Shown piece by piece: positions 45,201 through 60,200 of a stretch of 64,000 nt of DNA. How positions within the stretch are numbered: position 1 is the first letter of the stretch; the number at the start of each line of letters is the position of its first letter. The stretch spans positions 1-64,000 of the forward strand of contig JBBHKE010000500.1 of the NCBI GenBank assembly GCA_037447655.1, given 5' to 3'. Position numbers and translations under genes: made by a program. The DNA is from Zygnema cylindricum. Lineage: Eukaryota > Streptophyta > Zygnematophyceae > Zygnematales > Zygnemataceae. The notes beneath the pieces were generated by a model that was given only the letters and a program-made list of their open reading frames with translations, was not told the DNA's origin and did no database searches.

Positions 45201-48200
45201 TTCGGACAAATTATGCTGGAGGCTGTAGTCAAAAGTCCCATGCATGTCCTGTTAATGTCATTTGAATTGTTTTTTTTTTAAAACACGTGATCAGTATGGT
45301 TATGAGGTTTAAGAGCTAAAATGATTGTTTTGCTTGGGGGCAGCTTCCAGAAGGGCCCGAGAAGTTTAAAAGTGAGCTTTATTGGGAGACCTTCAAAGTC
45401 GTTGATGCAGAGATCACTAAGCTTCGAAAACTCCAGCAATGGCAGGCTAAAGTTTGTCGCCAGGTGAAAAGATAACATTATCTCTGATGCCTTTTTCATA
45501 TCCGGTGTGTTGGTCAAAAGTAGATTAAGAATGGATTTGGATTTATAAAGCCGCGGTTCAATTCTCCTAGGACCATATCTACAAGCCAGACAAATGATTT
45601 GATGAACTACTCTCAGTATTTTCATGTAAACCTCGGTTGTTGCTTTGCAATAGCAACATTTTATCCTCATTATTTTTCTCTGTTAGAAAGCTTTTAGTCG
45701 GCTATCACTGTGGTGCAGTGAAATTGCTTCATTGAAAATTCTGTGCCTAATTTTCCACGTAACGTAAAAGATTTGCGAACATGGACCAATGGATTGGAAA
45801 AGACCAATCTTTTTATTGGTCTGGCCACCAAATCTCTTTGGTTCCGAGGGAAGTCTAAATACATTGGTTTTCCCAAACATATCTATCCTTCAAAAATATT
45901 TTTTGGTGGAGAGCAAGGAACTTGACAGAATCATTTCATTCACTCTAAAGGATATGGGAAATTTGCCAGGTGGCATCAGATTTGGGAAGAGAATGGCGCG
46001 GGGGAAGTGGTCCATCTTGGAGTCACATGTGGTACAGCTCTTTCAAAGCTCCAATGAGTATTTTAAAACCAATGCAAATGTTTTAGTGAGACACTTTTTA
46101 TTCCATTTGCCAGTTTACTGGCAAGGGCATCACTTATGGCTTTTCTTTTTCTTGGGCAACGTCTCCATCGTTTGCGACCTATGGCACATGAAACACTTTT
46201 CGGTTTGCCAATATTTTTTTCAAAGTTCCTATTTCTTAGTCAAATGTGATCTAAAATCAGCATATCAGAAACGGGCGGACAAGATGCAAATGATGAGTCT
46301 CGGCTTTAATGTGGAGGCCGCTGATTAGGACTCTCATTGGAATATAGTGAGGAAATGATATTTGTTGAGGATGTGACTGCAAATTATGTTTCTGTCACCG
46401 TTTCTTTTTAAAAATTCCAGAACAAAATTTCGTCTATTTTGTATGTTATTATGTGCCAGAAAATTCAAATATCTGCACACTTGTTGCAGGTATCTTGTAA
46501 AGATCATGGATGCACTTCTCATCCTCGACTTCATGAAGAACTTCAAGACAAGTTTCACCAATGATTTCATGTGGTATAAAAGGTAAAACCTCATAAGTTT
46601 GCTGCACTTTCTGGATCATGTTTTCTTGTCCTTTCAAGTGGCTCCAGAAAAGTGAAACCCGCTGCTATGGCAACCTTTCTGTTCAGGTTTTGGCCACAAG
46701 ACAAAAACGATTTTTGCTGAATTTTTTAATTCTAAAATTACACAGCAAATTTTAACTTTCGCTTGAAACTTGAAATGTATACCTTTGGTGATTTGGGTGG
46801 AATGGGAATCATTCAGGACATATCCATTAATCAACCAAGACAAGGATGATGGAGGAGATAGAAAGGCGAATGAAGAGCTTCAGGTCTAGATTCTCAAAAT
46901 TGCCATGGATTCTGAACTCCACATGTGTTACTTGAGATGGATGACTATTCATCGAAGAAATAAGATCCCTGGCAAATTACTGCTGCTTTTTTGAGAGAAT
47001 TGATTTGTGTAATTTAGGTGTCACTGTATAGCATGTTATATGTTAGATTCTGTTCAACTGTTACTGTTGTATTGTAGATATGCCATTCGTTGTAGACATT
47101 GCAATTTTCTTTGTTTTCCTGTTTTAGGAAGTTGTAAAAATGATTTTTCTATCTCCAGGCATTTTTGACAGCTCGGTGGAGTATACTTGTTACACTGAAG
47201 CGAGAAATTGCACGAACAGAGAAGTGAGTAAACTTTTTTACCCACTCCCCTTTTTTACGCCTACTTTTTTGTTCCATGTTAGGTGAAAACCGGTCTGTAT
47301 GCTGATTTTATTGCAAGACACTCGAGCTGTCGTCTTTTTCCATTTGTCAAACACAGTATAATGGGTTTTCTGTCGACCAGTTATGATATGTAAGTCAAGG
47401 ATATCTGAACGGCAAAGAAATTGATTTTTGAAGGACAGGGAAGAATTTTGGATGTTGCAGTGTGGAGGAGATGCTGATGCAACTTCTAGGTTTTTGTATG
47501 GAGAATCTTGAAGGGGGGCATACAGTCTCGTATAAGGACCGTCTTGCCCTCCTACGAGTTTTACCTTTGCTTTTGGTACTTGTGGCTCCTACGGACAAAG
47601 AAGGAGAGGCAGTTTTCAGGAAGAAAGTGAAGCTTGACAGAATTCTACAGCCCTTGCGGGTACTATTCAGACTTATTGTTATCATCACCATTGTTATGAC
47701 TGAAGCTTGACAGATTTTAACAGCCCTTACGGGTAATTCACGACCTTATGTTATTTTTATCACTGTAAATACTTTTTTGTTCCTCAAAGAAGCAAATAAA
47801 TGTGTGGCTATATCTTTTGGGTCATTTCATATCGATTTGGCAAGTGCCGACAAAGATAATTCATTTTCTTCTTGAAGCTGGCGTATTTCATATGATCAAG
47901 AAAAGTAAAGAATCACTATTCAGCTTGCAAGCAGAAGATTAGGAAAGTTGTGAGCATTTCTGAGTTTCTGGCGAGGAATGGGTCTATGAGGGTGGAAACA
48001 GAGAGAGCCAGTTGTGTCCGCCTTTGAAGAAGTGCATATGGTGCCAGCTGGCATAATTTTGGAGCTGTCTCCCTACTTCAGAAAATTGGTGGAGGAGGAG
48101 AAGCTCGAACTCCCGTTAATAACCTCCCTGGATGAGACTGAATATCTGCTCCCGTTTATGTTTTGTGAATACAATTTCTGCTGTCATTCGTTTAGGCTTA

Positions 48201-51200
48201 TATCAAGTAACCCTACCCGACAGATTGTTTTTTTCTGCTAACACGTCTCCCCGTCCCATGTCAATTTTGAGTTGTGTCATTTCTACTTGTCTAAAATTTG
48301 AAATCAATGAGGAAAGGACAAGGTTATCCATGTCTATCTCTTGGTCATTGAGCTGAATGCAGCTTTTATTACTGTTTCTGGCTTTTTACTCGACAGTTTC
48401 TCTTTGATCTATCCTGCCACAAAAGAGTTGCAGAGCACAACTAAGCCCATGTAGGAGAGCTGAGTGGAATATCTATCGAACTGTACAAAAATGTTTTAGA
48501 TGAACTGATAAGGTGTTGAATTTTGGAAGCTGAGGACATGATTTTGCTTCTTCTGTTGTAACTGCTGTTTTGGCCTTGAGGTTCACTCTCACAGCAAGAT
48601 ATTGTCTTTGTCTGCTTGTTTCACATGAGTTTAGTAATGTACGGTTGAGTCCTTAACGGCTGTCCAGTTGGACGCGATTTTTCACAGCAGCTAGTGTTTA
48701 TGGCCTCATTCCAAATCTGCCAGCCATTCAGGAAGCACACGACAATTATTGCCTTCGATTCAGTGCAGTCAACAGCAAGGTACAATGGTTTCCATTGTGA
48801 CCTTGAATTATTTCATTGGATATTGTCTGGGTGTCTGAATTTTTTGTTCTAGAAAAGGTTTGCTGTTTGTAAACCACAGTAATGAAGACAGTGATGGTTG
48901 ATGTATGCGTCACACGTCTCCTCGTATGAGTATTATTTCTAAAGCAGCTTCTGGTTTTTTTCCATTGCCATAGTTTGTAGACCCTGAAATTTCTGATGTT
49001 TTTGGGTTTAAATTCTCCATTTACTAGCAATTTTATTGTTGTTACTCTACAGCCAGTTCTTTGCTCTTCGCTTTTCTATATTTAGTATTCACTGTATGTC
49101 ATTTTACGTGTATATGAGCTCCTTCTTCAAAATCTCCTCTTTTTGGAGTGATATGGGACATTGTTTCTGCTATGGCACTGAAGTAGCGTCACAATTCATG
49201 AATGCTGTATCTTATTAGGCAATGGTTGATGAGCGACTCCAAGCCTCCGACTTGAAAATGCTAATGATTTCTCACCCACCAGCTTGGCTAATTTATACCA
49301 TGTACACACAATTATAAGCCTCTCCACCTTCTTGATTTTTTTTTATTCAAACGATAATCAACCTTTGATTTTTTTCTCGCGTTACCCTCATTTTGGTGGA
49401 ATTCGCTTTTTGCAGCTTCGAATGGTGGTGGAATCTCCCGCCAGACCTGGAATTGATTCTGTGATAGGAACCAGTAGAGTGCCTGGTTTTGGGACTCAAC
49501 TTTCTCAAGAAGCTCTTGAAACAGCCCTCCATGGAATGGTGATGCTTCATTCCTGGACAGGAAAACTAGTGCAGCATCTCGCATGGAAATGCTCTCATCC
49601 ATTACGGTCAGGCGAGGCCAGTGCTGTTGGAGGAAGTCTGAAGCAGGAGAAGGTTACAGTGAGCAGTTATGAGCGGGTAATATAACAGTTTCCTTCCTTT
49701 CTGACATTATTGGTTCATCTTGCCATGGTAATATTCAAGTCTCAAAACACAGTTGGTGTCTTGATATGATTTTCCGTATCGTCTCATTTAGATGAAATAT
49801 ACATTACACTCCTACAAATTGACATGCTCTTGCAGTCTGGCTCAAAGAATTTCAGAGGGAAAATGCCATTTGTTCGCCGAACTGAGTAAGCGTTCATCTC
49901 TCAGTTTCTCTGTTAATTAAGCCTGTCATTCAGCTAACCTAGAGCACTCATTGGAACACAAATCTTCATTTGTTTTCGCCCAGGCTTTGCGGTTTAATCT
50001 AAACCAAGCAGAAAAGAAGGCCATGTTGGACATGCTTGTGCTTATTAAGGGAGTTGGAGCTATGATGACATCCAATGCTGCTCTTTTCCAGCAAGCTATT
50101 AGGGAGGCTATCCATGGAGAAGTACAAGAATTTGTCAGGGCTCCTCTATCAGCCTTGCTGAAGAAGCATGGGAAGAAGGGCAAGAGTGAAGTTATTGGGT
50201 GAGTTGTCCCGTCATGTGGTATGTTTGATAGTCACTGGAATTATAACCAAGAACCGAATCGATCGCGAAAACTTTTCTTCAGACAGAAATGATGAATAAT
50301 TTACTAATAACATTCAGTTAAAGCTGCCAGTGTACTTACTTGTCTGTGGCACAGTGCCTCAGAGAGGTGATGTCTTCTGATCTTGTACCAATCAGTTCAT
50401 TTGCTTTGTTTTCTGCCGCTTTTCTCTGTAAAACCATTGGCAGGGGAGATTTTTTCTTGGCTACAGGATGTTGCTACATTTGAGAGCAATTGTTGCTGAC
50501 TGGACGGGCGGCAATGAACATGCGGCAATTCCTCGAAAATCTCGAAGTCGAATGGGTACATCGACACCTGTTCCAAATGATCTTGAGCAAATATCTCCAA
50601 TCATGCCCCGACCTGTCCCTCCATCAGCTGCTCAGGTATAAATTCTCCCAGTTTTAGTTTTTAGTTGATGGTGATGGTTTTGCCACACTAAGCCTTTCTG
50701 CACTCTGGTTAAATTTTGCGATGCCGATCGGGATTTGCGCCTAGTGGATACAAAGTCATACAAAAAAGTGCCAAAAATGTACAAATCTCTTACCACATTC
50801 CAAAATTTCACCATAGTGCGGATAGTTTTACTTAAATTCTCAGAGTGACTGTTTGTAACTTTTGCATACATTCACGACAGTGGAACTGGATACAATAAAC
50901 TGGTATATATGTACGGGTTAACTGCTAGATGCAACAGTATTGCTGGAATTCTCTAAGTGTGGGAACCCTATGAGTAGACTGCCTATATTGATGTGGTGTA
51001 AGGAAGGTTCGCTGAATGGTGGGAGCCTTTTAACTGTTTGGATAAGGAGAGAAGTTAGCAGTGTGCATAACATTTATGTTTCAGTTTGGTTCTTTGAAAA
51101 TATTGTAAATATTATAAATTAGGAAATAAAGAAAATTGAAGCTTTCCTGGCAGAGGCTTTATAGTGAGCTTGAAATGGAAAAAAACTAGTTATATGATAA

Positions 51201-54200
51201 GGGAACTATTTCAAAATTGTCTTGGAACAAGGGATAATTGTTAATTATCTCCTCATTTAACATTGAAGTCTATATTACACGGTTATAAGCGAATTGACTC
51301 AATGAAGACCGGATAAGTTTTTTGCTTCCGCTGCTACTGCCATATTTATATTACCCGATAAGGCAGAATTTCATCAACTCAACTGGGAGAATCCCTACCT
51401 AAAACAGATAAAACAGATAATCATTGCCAAAACCTGGAGAAAATGGGGTTAGTGGGTTATTTAGGAGCTGGTAATCTTCTTTAGTAAATATTTTGCCGTA
51501 GTATTTGAAAGCTGCAAAAGGTCAAATACTTACCGATGAACAAAATATTAGTCTTATCCTTTATACTATACCCAACATCTTGCAATGCGAGAACATACTT
51601 TTCTTTTGACTCCAATGCTTTAGCCAATATTTACTTCCAACTATTCCTACATCATGGAACAGGGTTTGCCGATGAGCAATTATTATTGTTTGACTTCCAG
51701 AAGTTTGACACGATCATACCCTCTCCCCCCCCTTCTTTCTTTTTTACCAATCTTTAAGAATATTTAAAATAGTTTGCAATTGGGAAAAGTTAGCGGTACA
51801 TTTTTGTTTGTTGTGTTTTTCCTTTATGGCAGTTAGACTAACTGGCAGTAATGGCACCGTGAGGGGGCAGGTCCACAGTCTCCTTCACGTGGCACATACC
51901 CTCCTTGGTTCCTCCTCTGGGATTGGTAGTTTTTTCGCAGAACGGGACCTCGCCACTGGCGAACTTCATTCTCTCTACAATTTTTTCCATAGGCTACTAA
52001 TATTTCCTGCAGTTCTTGACTATCATGGTAAGCAAGAAAGCGTGATTTGCCACTTTCTGGTTGATTAGTGTGTATTATTTTTCTGCTTTAGTTAATATGT
52101 CAAAGGTTCTGAAACTTTGGGTGGTACACTGCCCATGCTATGAGAGTTGAACGTTTTTCGGGCAGAAATTTTTCATCACACAGTTTTAGGATTTTCAATT
52201 TTGACGCCACGATCGAAAGGTAAGACTATTTCCTTCAGAAAAAAAATCCAATTGTCGATCACAAAGTTAATCGCCTTTGACTCCCCGAAATTTGTTAACA
52301 AAAATAGCGATGGGCAGTGTGGTATCTCAGCTGGTGACTTGGGAGGCGGTAGTTGAATTAACAGATTCTTAACAACTTTGTGAGTTGTGATACTATTTGA
52401 AGTTTGCCTGGCCTTGGGAAAGGATGACAGGCACTTTGTCAGAGGCAACAAGTGTGGGGTTTCTCTGGTTTCGGGAGTGGTATCTCGAACTTAACCGAGT
52501 ATTGCAGGTGGGTGAATGGCTTAAAAGTGACACAAGAAGTCAGATTTCAATGTAATGTATCTGTCGGTTGTACACTCTTTCTTCGTTTCTTCAAAACACA
52601 CACAAAAGTGCAAGGAGTCTGTTCGTGGTTCTTTCAAAATTTATCACAAGAAATATTTTCAGAAGTTGTAAAAGACTTCAGATGATTCAGGTTAGGAGGA
52701 ACAATATCCTAGTTTGATGACTCTTATGTGGTGATCCCATATTATTGTTCTATTCAAGTCACAAGGGTGATCCGAACGGATTTGAGTTTACGGAGTTTTT
52801 CAGCTTCGAGGGTATCTATGAAAGTTAACTTGACTCTGTTTCTTTCATCAACATTTCACACTATCCCAGCTGCTTAATAAGAAGCATCAAAGAGATGTTG
52901 AACTTTAGTTCTCATAAGTGCTGCAACCGACGCAAATGTGATTTAAAAATACCACAATTTCATTTGTACATCATATGATTCGAGTCTGCTTCTGTCCCTT
53001 GTGGCCAACAGTGTTTGGAGGTGCCATTTTATGTCCTCTAACACCAGGCATGCGTCATTTTCTGTGCCTATAGTTACTGAAAATTTTCTGTTGGGTTGTG
53101 TTTTCATTTCTACAGCTGTCCAAATTGGTGACATGTGACCTGTTGTATATATTAGAGCTACTGTTTCTTGCTCCGGCTTTACATTTTGACCAGCTAAGTT
53201 GTGATCTTATGAATTGTCTGGGGCCAGTTTCCAATCGAATGTAGCCTTCCATGGATGCTTGTTACTTGCCTTCTTGAGGACGAAAGCAGTCCTTTGGAGG
53301 GTCCTCTCATGGATGCCATACTTACACCACTTGGGATTTATAATGATGCTGCTAATCAAGCTTTGCACACACTGCATCAACAATTCCTTTATGATGAAAT
53401 AGAGGCAGAGGTAAGTAGATGAAGTTCCTGTGTTCTGCATTTTTGTTTGATGTTTAGATATCCTTTTAAGTAAAAGAGTTTCGCATGTTGCCATCGGTTT
53501 TCTTCTGAGTGTCTTCTTTACGGAGTCCTTTTAGCTGATAGAGTTATGCTTACAAACCTCTCAGTGTTACAGTTCGTTTGAGGGTCGTCCTACACTTATT
53601 CTGAAAGGATATCTGTGTGGCCAAAACCTGGGTCAATCTTATTTCTGTTATCCATTGCTACTATTCACTGGGAATTATGGACAGGAAGGAAGCAGAGGAT
53701 GGAAAGTAAGCAGGCTTGTTGCTTTTTATATGAAATTATTTGTTTTCTGCCGGTTTGGGACAGGTAGAGTTATGTTTTGGGCAGCTTTTGCTCAAGCTTA
53801 GTGATCGCATTTATAGACACTATAAAGCGAGGGCAGCGAGGTAAACATTATTTGTTCCACAAAGTTTTTTGTTCGTTCAACCTTTGCCAATGTATCTCAT
53901 GTGCGCATGATTTGGAATTAAATCAAAGCAAATTCCCATAAAAATTATGACACTGTAAAAAACCGTCGGCATTGAGACCTGACAAGACCACAAAGTTTCT
54001 CATAAAAATTATGGACTTCTAAAAAGCCTTTAGCAATACACCTGAGGATGCCAAACGTGACGATGCCAAATGTTTTCTCTGTGATGAAAACAGTGCGTTG
54101 CTCGATAAATCCTTCTTTTCTGTGGCCAGTGCCCAGAGCTTGCAAGGCTCATTGAGGGTTTTTCCACAGTATTTCGAAGGTCTCCTTGGCAAAGTGAATG

Positions 54201-57200
54201 TGCAGGTGAGCATCTGAGGCTCGGTAAAAGGTCAAAATTGAAATGTATGATAATTGCGGACTAAAGTAGTCTCTAGACATGCGATTCGATTGACTTGAAG
54301 CAACAAATTTCTCTGTGAAATGAAATCTTGATTGTCGCAGGATCTTGTGGATTTTCAATCGTGCATTTGCTTAAGGGTTATAGTGCAAGAGATGTGAAAA
54401 TGAAAGTGAACGTGAAAGGAAAGTGGAAGTGAATTGATGTTGAAAGTGAAAATGAAAGCGAAAGTGAAAATGAGAATGAGAGTGAGAGTGAGGGGGAGAG
54501 TGAGAGAGGGCGAGTGAGGGAGTGGGGGAGTGAGCGAGAGAGTGAGAAAGTGTGTCAGCGTGTGAGTGTGAGAGAGAGTGAGAGGGCGAGGGCGAGAGAG
54601 CACGAGAGAGAGAACAAGAGCGAGAATGAGAATGAGAATGTTCACGAAAATGAAGAAATGGAAGAAAGCAAGAACTTGGTCTTCCGCAGTGTAGCCGATT
54701 CAGTTCTAATTGTGATGTTTCCTGAGCAGTTAGTTGGTCGGAACATCAGCCTCAGTGGTCTCCTGACACAGCGATTGAATAAAGTGTTCAGAAAAAATAT
54801 TTACAATATTTTGGAATACCTTGAGGCAAACGACCTAAGTATGCTGATGGTCAGTGCCACAAACTTGGCCAATATTGATGTGTCAACTGCATGTGGAAAC
54901 ACCCTAGCTGGATATTTTATTTTAGTCCCTCTTTTTGCATAAATATAGTTCACATTAAAAGCAAATAAGAGGAAGTTTGTTGGCCTTACTGCAGTCCAGT
55001 TTTTTGTACTTCGACCGTCAAATTTGTTTTCTCTTTGTACAATCAACCTGTTTGCCATATGCATATTTTGGGAAAAAAAGTGTAGTTGAGAGGTTTTGAT
55101 GCTCTTTGCAATCCCTGTTTATGGTCCCTTTTAAGGAAAGACTCAGATAAAGGCATCCGACCATGGAAATGGTCTCTTTCAATCTCAGATTTTCGCACTG
55201 CTTCATCCATCGCCACAACCAGCCAAAAGATATATTAAAAAACAAGAAAAAACAAAAAAAAGGGAAGGACAACATTTCACAAAGAAAAAATATTTTTTTG
55301 TTGTGTTTATATCTCTTTTTGAACTCAAAAGAGCTGGACTGACTCTTGCAGGGTGTCCAGCAGCGGTTGGAGGTCCTGAGAGTAACCCATCAGCATTTGG
55401 CTGAGCATCTTCCTCTTGATTCTTTCTCAACAATGCTTATGGAAACATCCAATGCAACTTCACTTGTCTCTTTCTCCTCCAGCATTGCCTCTTATGTAAA
55501 TCGATATGCCCTAAAGTCCCTTTTTTGCTCTTGACAGTTGCGGAGTTTACTGAATGCGAATGTAGCCTGTTGCGTTCTCTTGCCTGACCCGAAAATAAGT
55601 AAATAAATGAGTAAAAGATTCAGGTGGTTCCTTGTGCAATGTCAGTTGGGGATGACGGAGTGAGTTCAAAGATAGGGAGCTCAACAAGCTCATTCTTTTC
55701 TGTGAAGGTTATTGATAAGGGCAGACAATCCTGTTCCCGAACTGGTGAAAACAGCTTTTAATATATCAAGCCTGAGTTGACTTGGAAGTACTATTCTGTT
55801 TTCTGCAGGTGATGAGAGAAGTCGAGCAGGATTTGTTGCCCAATTTTGTATGGTGTAGTGCCTCTCAAAGATTTGTGAGAGATGTTGGGCGCTCTTCTCG
55901 CACTGTTAATAGACGAGCCCAGCCAATCCTAGAGGATGCTTTTCTTTTCGGAACAAAGGTGGGTTTGCAAGGAGCGGTATGAACTGAGCTCAGTTTATTG
56001 CTCTAGCCCCTAAATTTTTTGTTGGATCTTCATTGTGAGTTTAGGCACGTAATTGAAAAAGTCTCTCTAAAGAGCAAGATTTGAGGCTTGGGAATAATTT
56101 GCATGAGTAACCTTCGGTTTTTGCAGTGGCTGAATGAAAACCATCATGAAGGAATGTTCAACCTTTTGTTTTATCAAACATAGTGGCGCTGTTCAAGAGC
56201 TAGAGTTTGGTGAGGAGTGCAACCTCTATGTTTTGCAGGTGCATAATTGCATTCCTGTTTTAAATTTCTTCTATTTTGAATCCGTGAGAATAAAATGATT
56301 TGGTTCTCGCCAATGTAGAGTGCTCTATCGAAGGTTGGATCTGATGTTTGTAGTTTGGGGTGAGACTTAATTAATTCTGACTGCCAGAGAGAGATAGGCC
56401 ATATTTGTGAATGTATAATGACTCTCCATCATTTGGTTGTTAACTATCCCATACATACGACGTTGTAAATGGTGTCAGCAACAGGGGCTCAGGAGAGTAA
56501 GGTGTTTACTTTTTTGAATGGCCTACCTAACATAGAACCTCTAAGCTTGAAATTTTCTTCACAAACGGTGTACTCGAAAGGGAAACTCAAAAAAGTGTTT
56601 TCTTTGTTCACGCCACTGTTTCAACTTTAGTTGCTCTGTTATTCACTCTGGAATTATTTAGGCGCGTCTTTTACACGATACATACTCAGTTAATGTGTTT
56701 TATACTGCAGGATCTAAATGAGGCTTATGATTCACATGCTCTCCTTTTTTCTCGTTTTTTTGGTCTCCCTCATGCCCGGGCCCTTGTGGCCCTCCTGGGC
56801 CCTCACAGTCTCCCTCTTGTTATCCAGCGTACACTTAATATTCTGACAATCCGAGTAAGTGAGTGCCTGGATTTCAGATCCTTCCTTTTTTATGGTTTTA
56901 AGTTTTTTAGGTTGCTGATTGTTATTCATTAGGTGAGTTATTGCACCTGCATCTAATAGTGGCAGTTGCATGCAATATCTGAGCACGAGTTGTCGATTTA
57001 TTTGTTGTATGTTTTCCTTATGTTACAAGTAATTGTCGACGTAAGCCTCTTAGAATGTGATCCGGGAACACCGCATATTCTCAATCTCTACACCTTGAAA
57101 ATCTGTGTGCTCAACTGTATGTATCTCAGCAAAGACATGCTTGAGTTTTTTGACCGGTTTTACTTGTATTGGTTATATGACGGGCTTAATATTTGAAAGC

Positions 57201-60200
57201 GTTGTGCACATTTTATGCAAAAGCTAATAATTGGTTGTACATCATATATGTCTATATACAATTTTACTGATTGCAGGTTCTTCCAGCCCTTGGCTCCCAG
57301 GTCGAAAAACTGGCTTCTTTGATGCCAAATCAGTTTTCTTTGTCCATCTTCCAATCTACAATTGATAGTAAGTTTTTGAACACCGTTTAACTTCTGGCAT
57401 TCTACTGAAAGGTTGATGCTGGACTTTCGTCATCATTATTCTATGGTTGAAGGATGGGCGTTCACTTTGCGTCACTGCCCTGCATTTTCCTTTGCCTCAT
57501 CCAAGTGTGTTGAATATTTCTAATTTCTAAAATTTAGTATGTTCGCCTATGAAGGTAGTTTGAGAGTAGGAAGTGTTAAGGTATGGTGTTGTTCCATCAT
57601 TCCTGACAGTTGAAGGTATGAGCTAGTAGTTTCTGCAAAGTTTGATATTGTTGCAGGGATGGCTTATCAGGTCAGCGTTGGTCTTCGAAATATCATAAAA
57701 TAATTCATTTTATAGTGACACTTGACGATAAATGCGTTATGCAGCTGCGAGCAGAATAACAATGGTAGTAGTGAAGCCTAGAAATTTCTTCTTAAGGGTA
57801 GGATGCTTATAGTTGGAAACTGACATGTTTGCCAGATAGATTGCTTGTGTGATAAACTACACAGTTCATATCTATTAAATATAAGACTAATTCAGTCATG
57901 CATTTTTTTTACCCAAAACCACAAAATAAATTTATTTACGCTAATTAGAGGAGTAAACAGCAGGCCATCACATCAGCCCCTAATATAATGATACTGATTC
58001 TAATTCCCCGTTGAAATTGATGATTGTTTTACTCTAAAGCAATGAACTTTGCGTGATACAGACTGCCTGAATTATATTCATTTCCAATACTTGGCTGTAA
58101 AAAAGGACGCCTGTCTTCCAAATGTGGTGGCTTCTCTTCGAGATGCAGGCTCTATTCTCGCCTTTCTCAGCCTTCTGGATTGTGCTTTGGTGGGTTTTCT
58201 CAGCCATCTTCGACAGAATCTCTACACCTCATTTACCTCTGTCTATGCTTATAGAGTCGGGTCTTAGAAAAACAACCGTCAGTTTTTTGCCTCAAAGCAC
58301 CTGCTCTCAACCTCGAGGCTCCTTAATTGCATCTGGTACTTCTACAAGTGAAGGTTTTATTCAAACAGATGTAGTAACTAACAAATGCCATTTGATATTT
58401 GATTCCCATTCGACATTAAAAAAAAGACATAAAAAGTGTTTTATAGGTAACTTCACAGAATTTTAAACAAGCCAGAAGTGTACGAGCCGGTGCTGTTCAA
58501 TCTGTTCTGATTGAAAAACTAGTTACTTTACGAATGCAGAGAGAAATGGAGACGATTCAAGTGATTCAGTCAGCTCCATGGCTGGGAGTTGTCCCTGGCA
58601 GCAATGGCCAGCTTCAGCAGCTTCCTTCTGAAGCAGAAGGTCGTTCCCCTTCAGATTCCATGGCTGCCCCTTTTGGGGATTTGCTTCAAAAGGCTGCAGC
58701 ATCGGCTCCCTCTAAAGGACACGAGCTCTTTGGAATTCTGCAGGCCGCCCAAGTGGCAGGTAAACTCTCTTACATCTCAGAGTAATTTCCCTTGTGCTTG
58801 TGCAAGGATTATTGCCAGAGGGATTTTTGTGAGTATTAACTGGGAGGGTTGATGAGTCTGGATGGATAAATATTGTGGATGGGGAAAAAGAGTATGCTAC
58901 ATGGCAAAAGAAGGCATGTATGCAAGAAAAAAGTCTCTATGTTGATAGTTCCACACTAAGTTCTTCTTTGGCCTTTGAAAATCCCTGTTATAAATAGAGT
59001 CGTTTGTATGAATTATTGCCTACTGTGTTGCCCTACGATTGAACTCATCTCGTAAATAAGGATTGTGATAAAATTTGGCAATCAAATTTTAGCTTTTTTA
59101 ACTCTGAATCTGGAAGGTTTATGTTTTACTGCCTTTGTGACTTTCTAGTTAACCCATTTTTCTATTTTTGCGGTACAGAGGCCATGTATTGGAGTGGGGA
59201 GCAAGGAGAGAGTGTTTTGGCACATTGTTTAGCAGTTTTGGGACTTTCTCTTGCCTCCCTGAAGGAGAAATGGGCTCATTCGGAAAATGAAGGGAAAAAC
59301 GCATCAACTTTTCAGTTTTACAGTCTCTTCTCAGCCATTCAATTCGTAAGCTCCAAAAAGAAAATGGTCATAACAACTCAAGGCTTGTATTTGCTCCTCG
59401 AAATGTCCCATTGTCAACCAGAGAAATAGAAGCGTGTCATGGTATTTTGTTTTCCTGCGATCTCTCCTTGTCCTCTCTACTACACCGCTAATCGTTATTA
59501 GTGTGAAAGTTTTTTTCGCCACTGAAAACATCTTCTCATCGTGCACACTTATCGGATTGTCAATCTGAGACTGCCAATAGGAAGGTGAGAATCTTACCTT
59601 CCAATAACAACCATCGGTTTGACAATCCGACATGTGTGCACTAAGAAAAGATGTTTTTAAGTGACTAAAAAAACTATAACGCTAATAACGATTAGCGGTG
59701 TAGTGAACTTCCTTTTATTTTTTTGTATCAACTCCAACACTGTCATTGAAATGTAGAAAAAGTGTTTACTGATATTCCAACACCTTTTGTCACAAATGTT
59801 TCTCAGAAACTAAGTCTCAAAAAATCAATCTTGTGACAGATGATTTGCTATGGAGGGGAACCTCCGATAGGCGGTAATGGGGGTTATGACGCCCTCTTTT
59901 GGGGAGGATGTGCTTTTATGTACCTTCTTGGGCAAGAGAAAATGTTCGAATTGCACGATTATTCCTATCAAATTTTGCATATGGAGGAGTTTGAGACAGC
60001 AAAACAGGACAAGAAGGATGAGAAGCGAAAATCGCGGGGACCATCTGCGGCACACGCGAAAAAGGTAAAGTCAACTTAGAGATATTTGTTGATGCAGAAA
60101 GGTGTCCTCAGAAGGAAGTAAAGGTGAGGAAATTTGCCATTTGAAGAAGGGTTTTTTTGTTTTTAATCCTTTCCTTTCTCTTTTTTTTTGTCTTCGTGTT

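Noticed and set aside
45789-46328. A 179-residue open frame in CYFIP intron 4
   Set aside because: Only its last 20 residues (from KRADKMQ) resemble CYFIP; the rest has no similarity and lies before a good acceptor CAG at 46,266-46,268.
48746-49030. Minus-strand open frames inside CYFIP
   Set aside because: Antisense shadows of exons and introns with no independent support.
49219-49310. Possible extra CYFIP exon (AMVDERLQASDLKML)
   Set aside because: The exons on either side join in the same phase without it and alignment to the family needs no added residues.
54514-54729. Glu/Arg/Ser-rich frame leading into CYFIP exon 21
   Set aside because: Open only because of the GA repeat; family similarity starts right after an AG acceptor at 54,729.
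58446-58539. An earlier start for CYFIP exon 27 at a CACAG acceptor
   Set aside because: It would keep phase but add about 30 residues absent from the family; the acceptor at 58,539 aligns without a gap.
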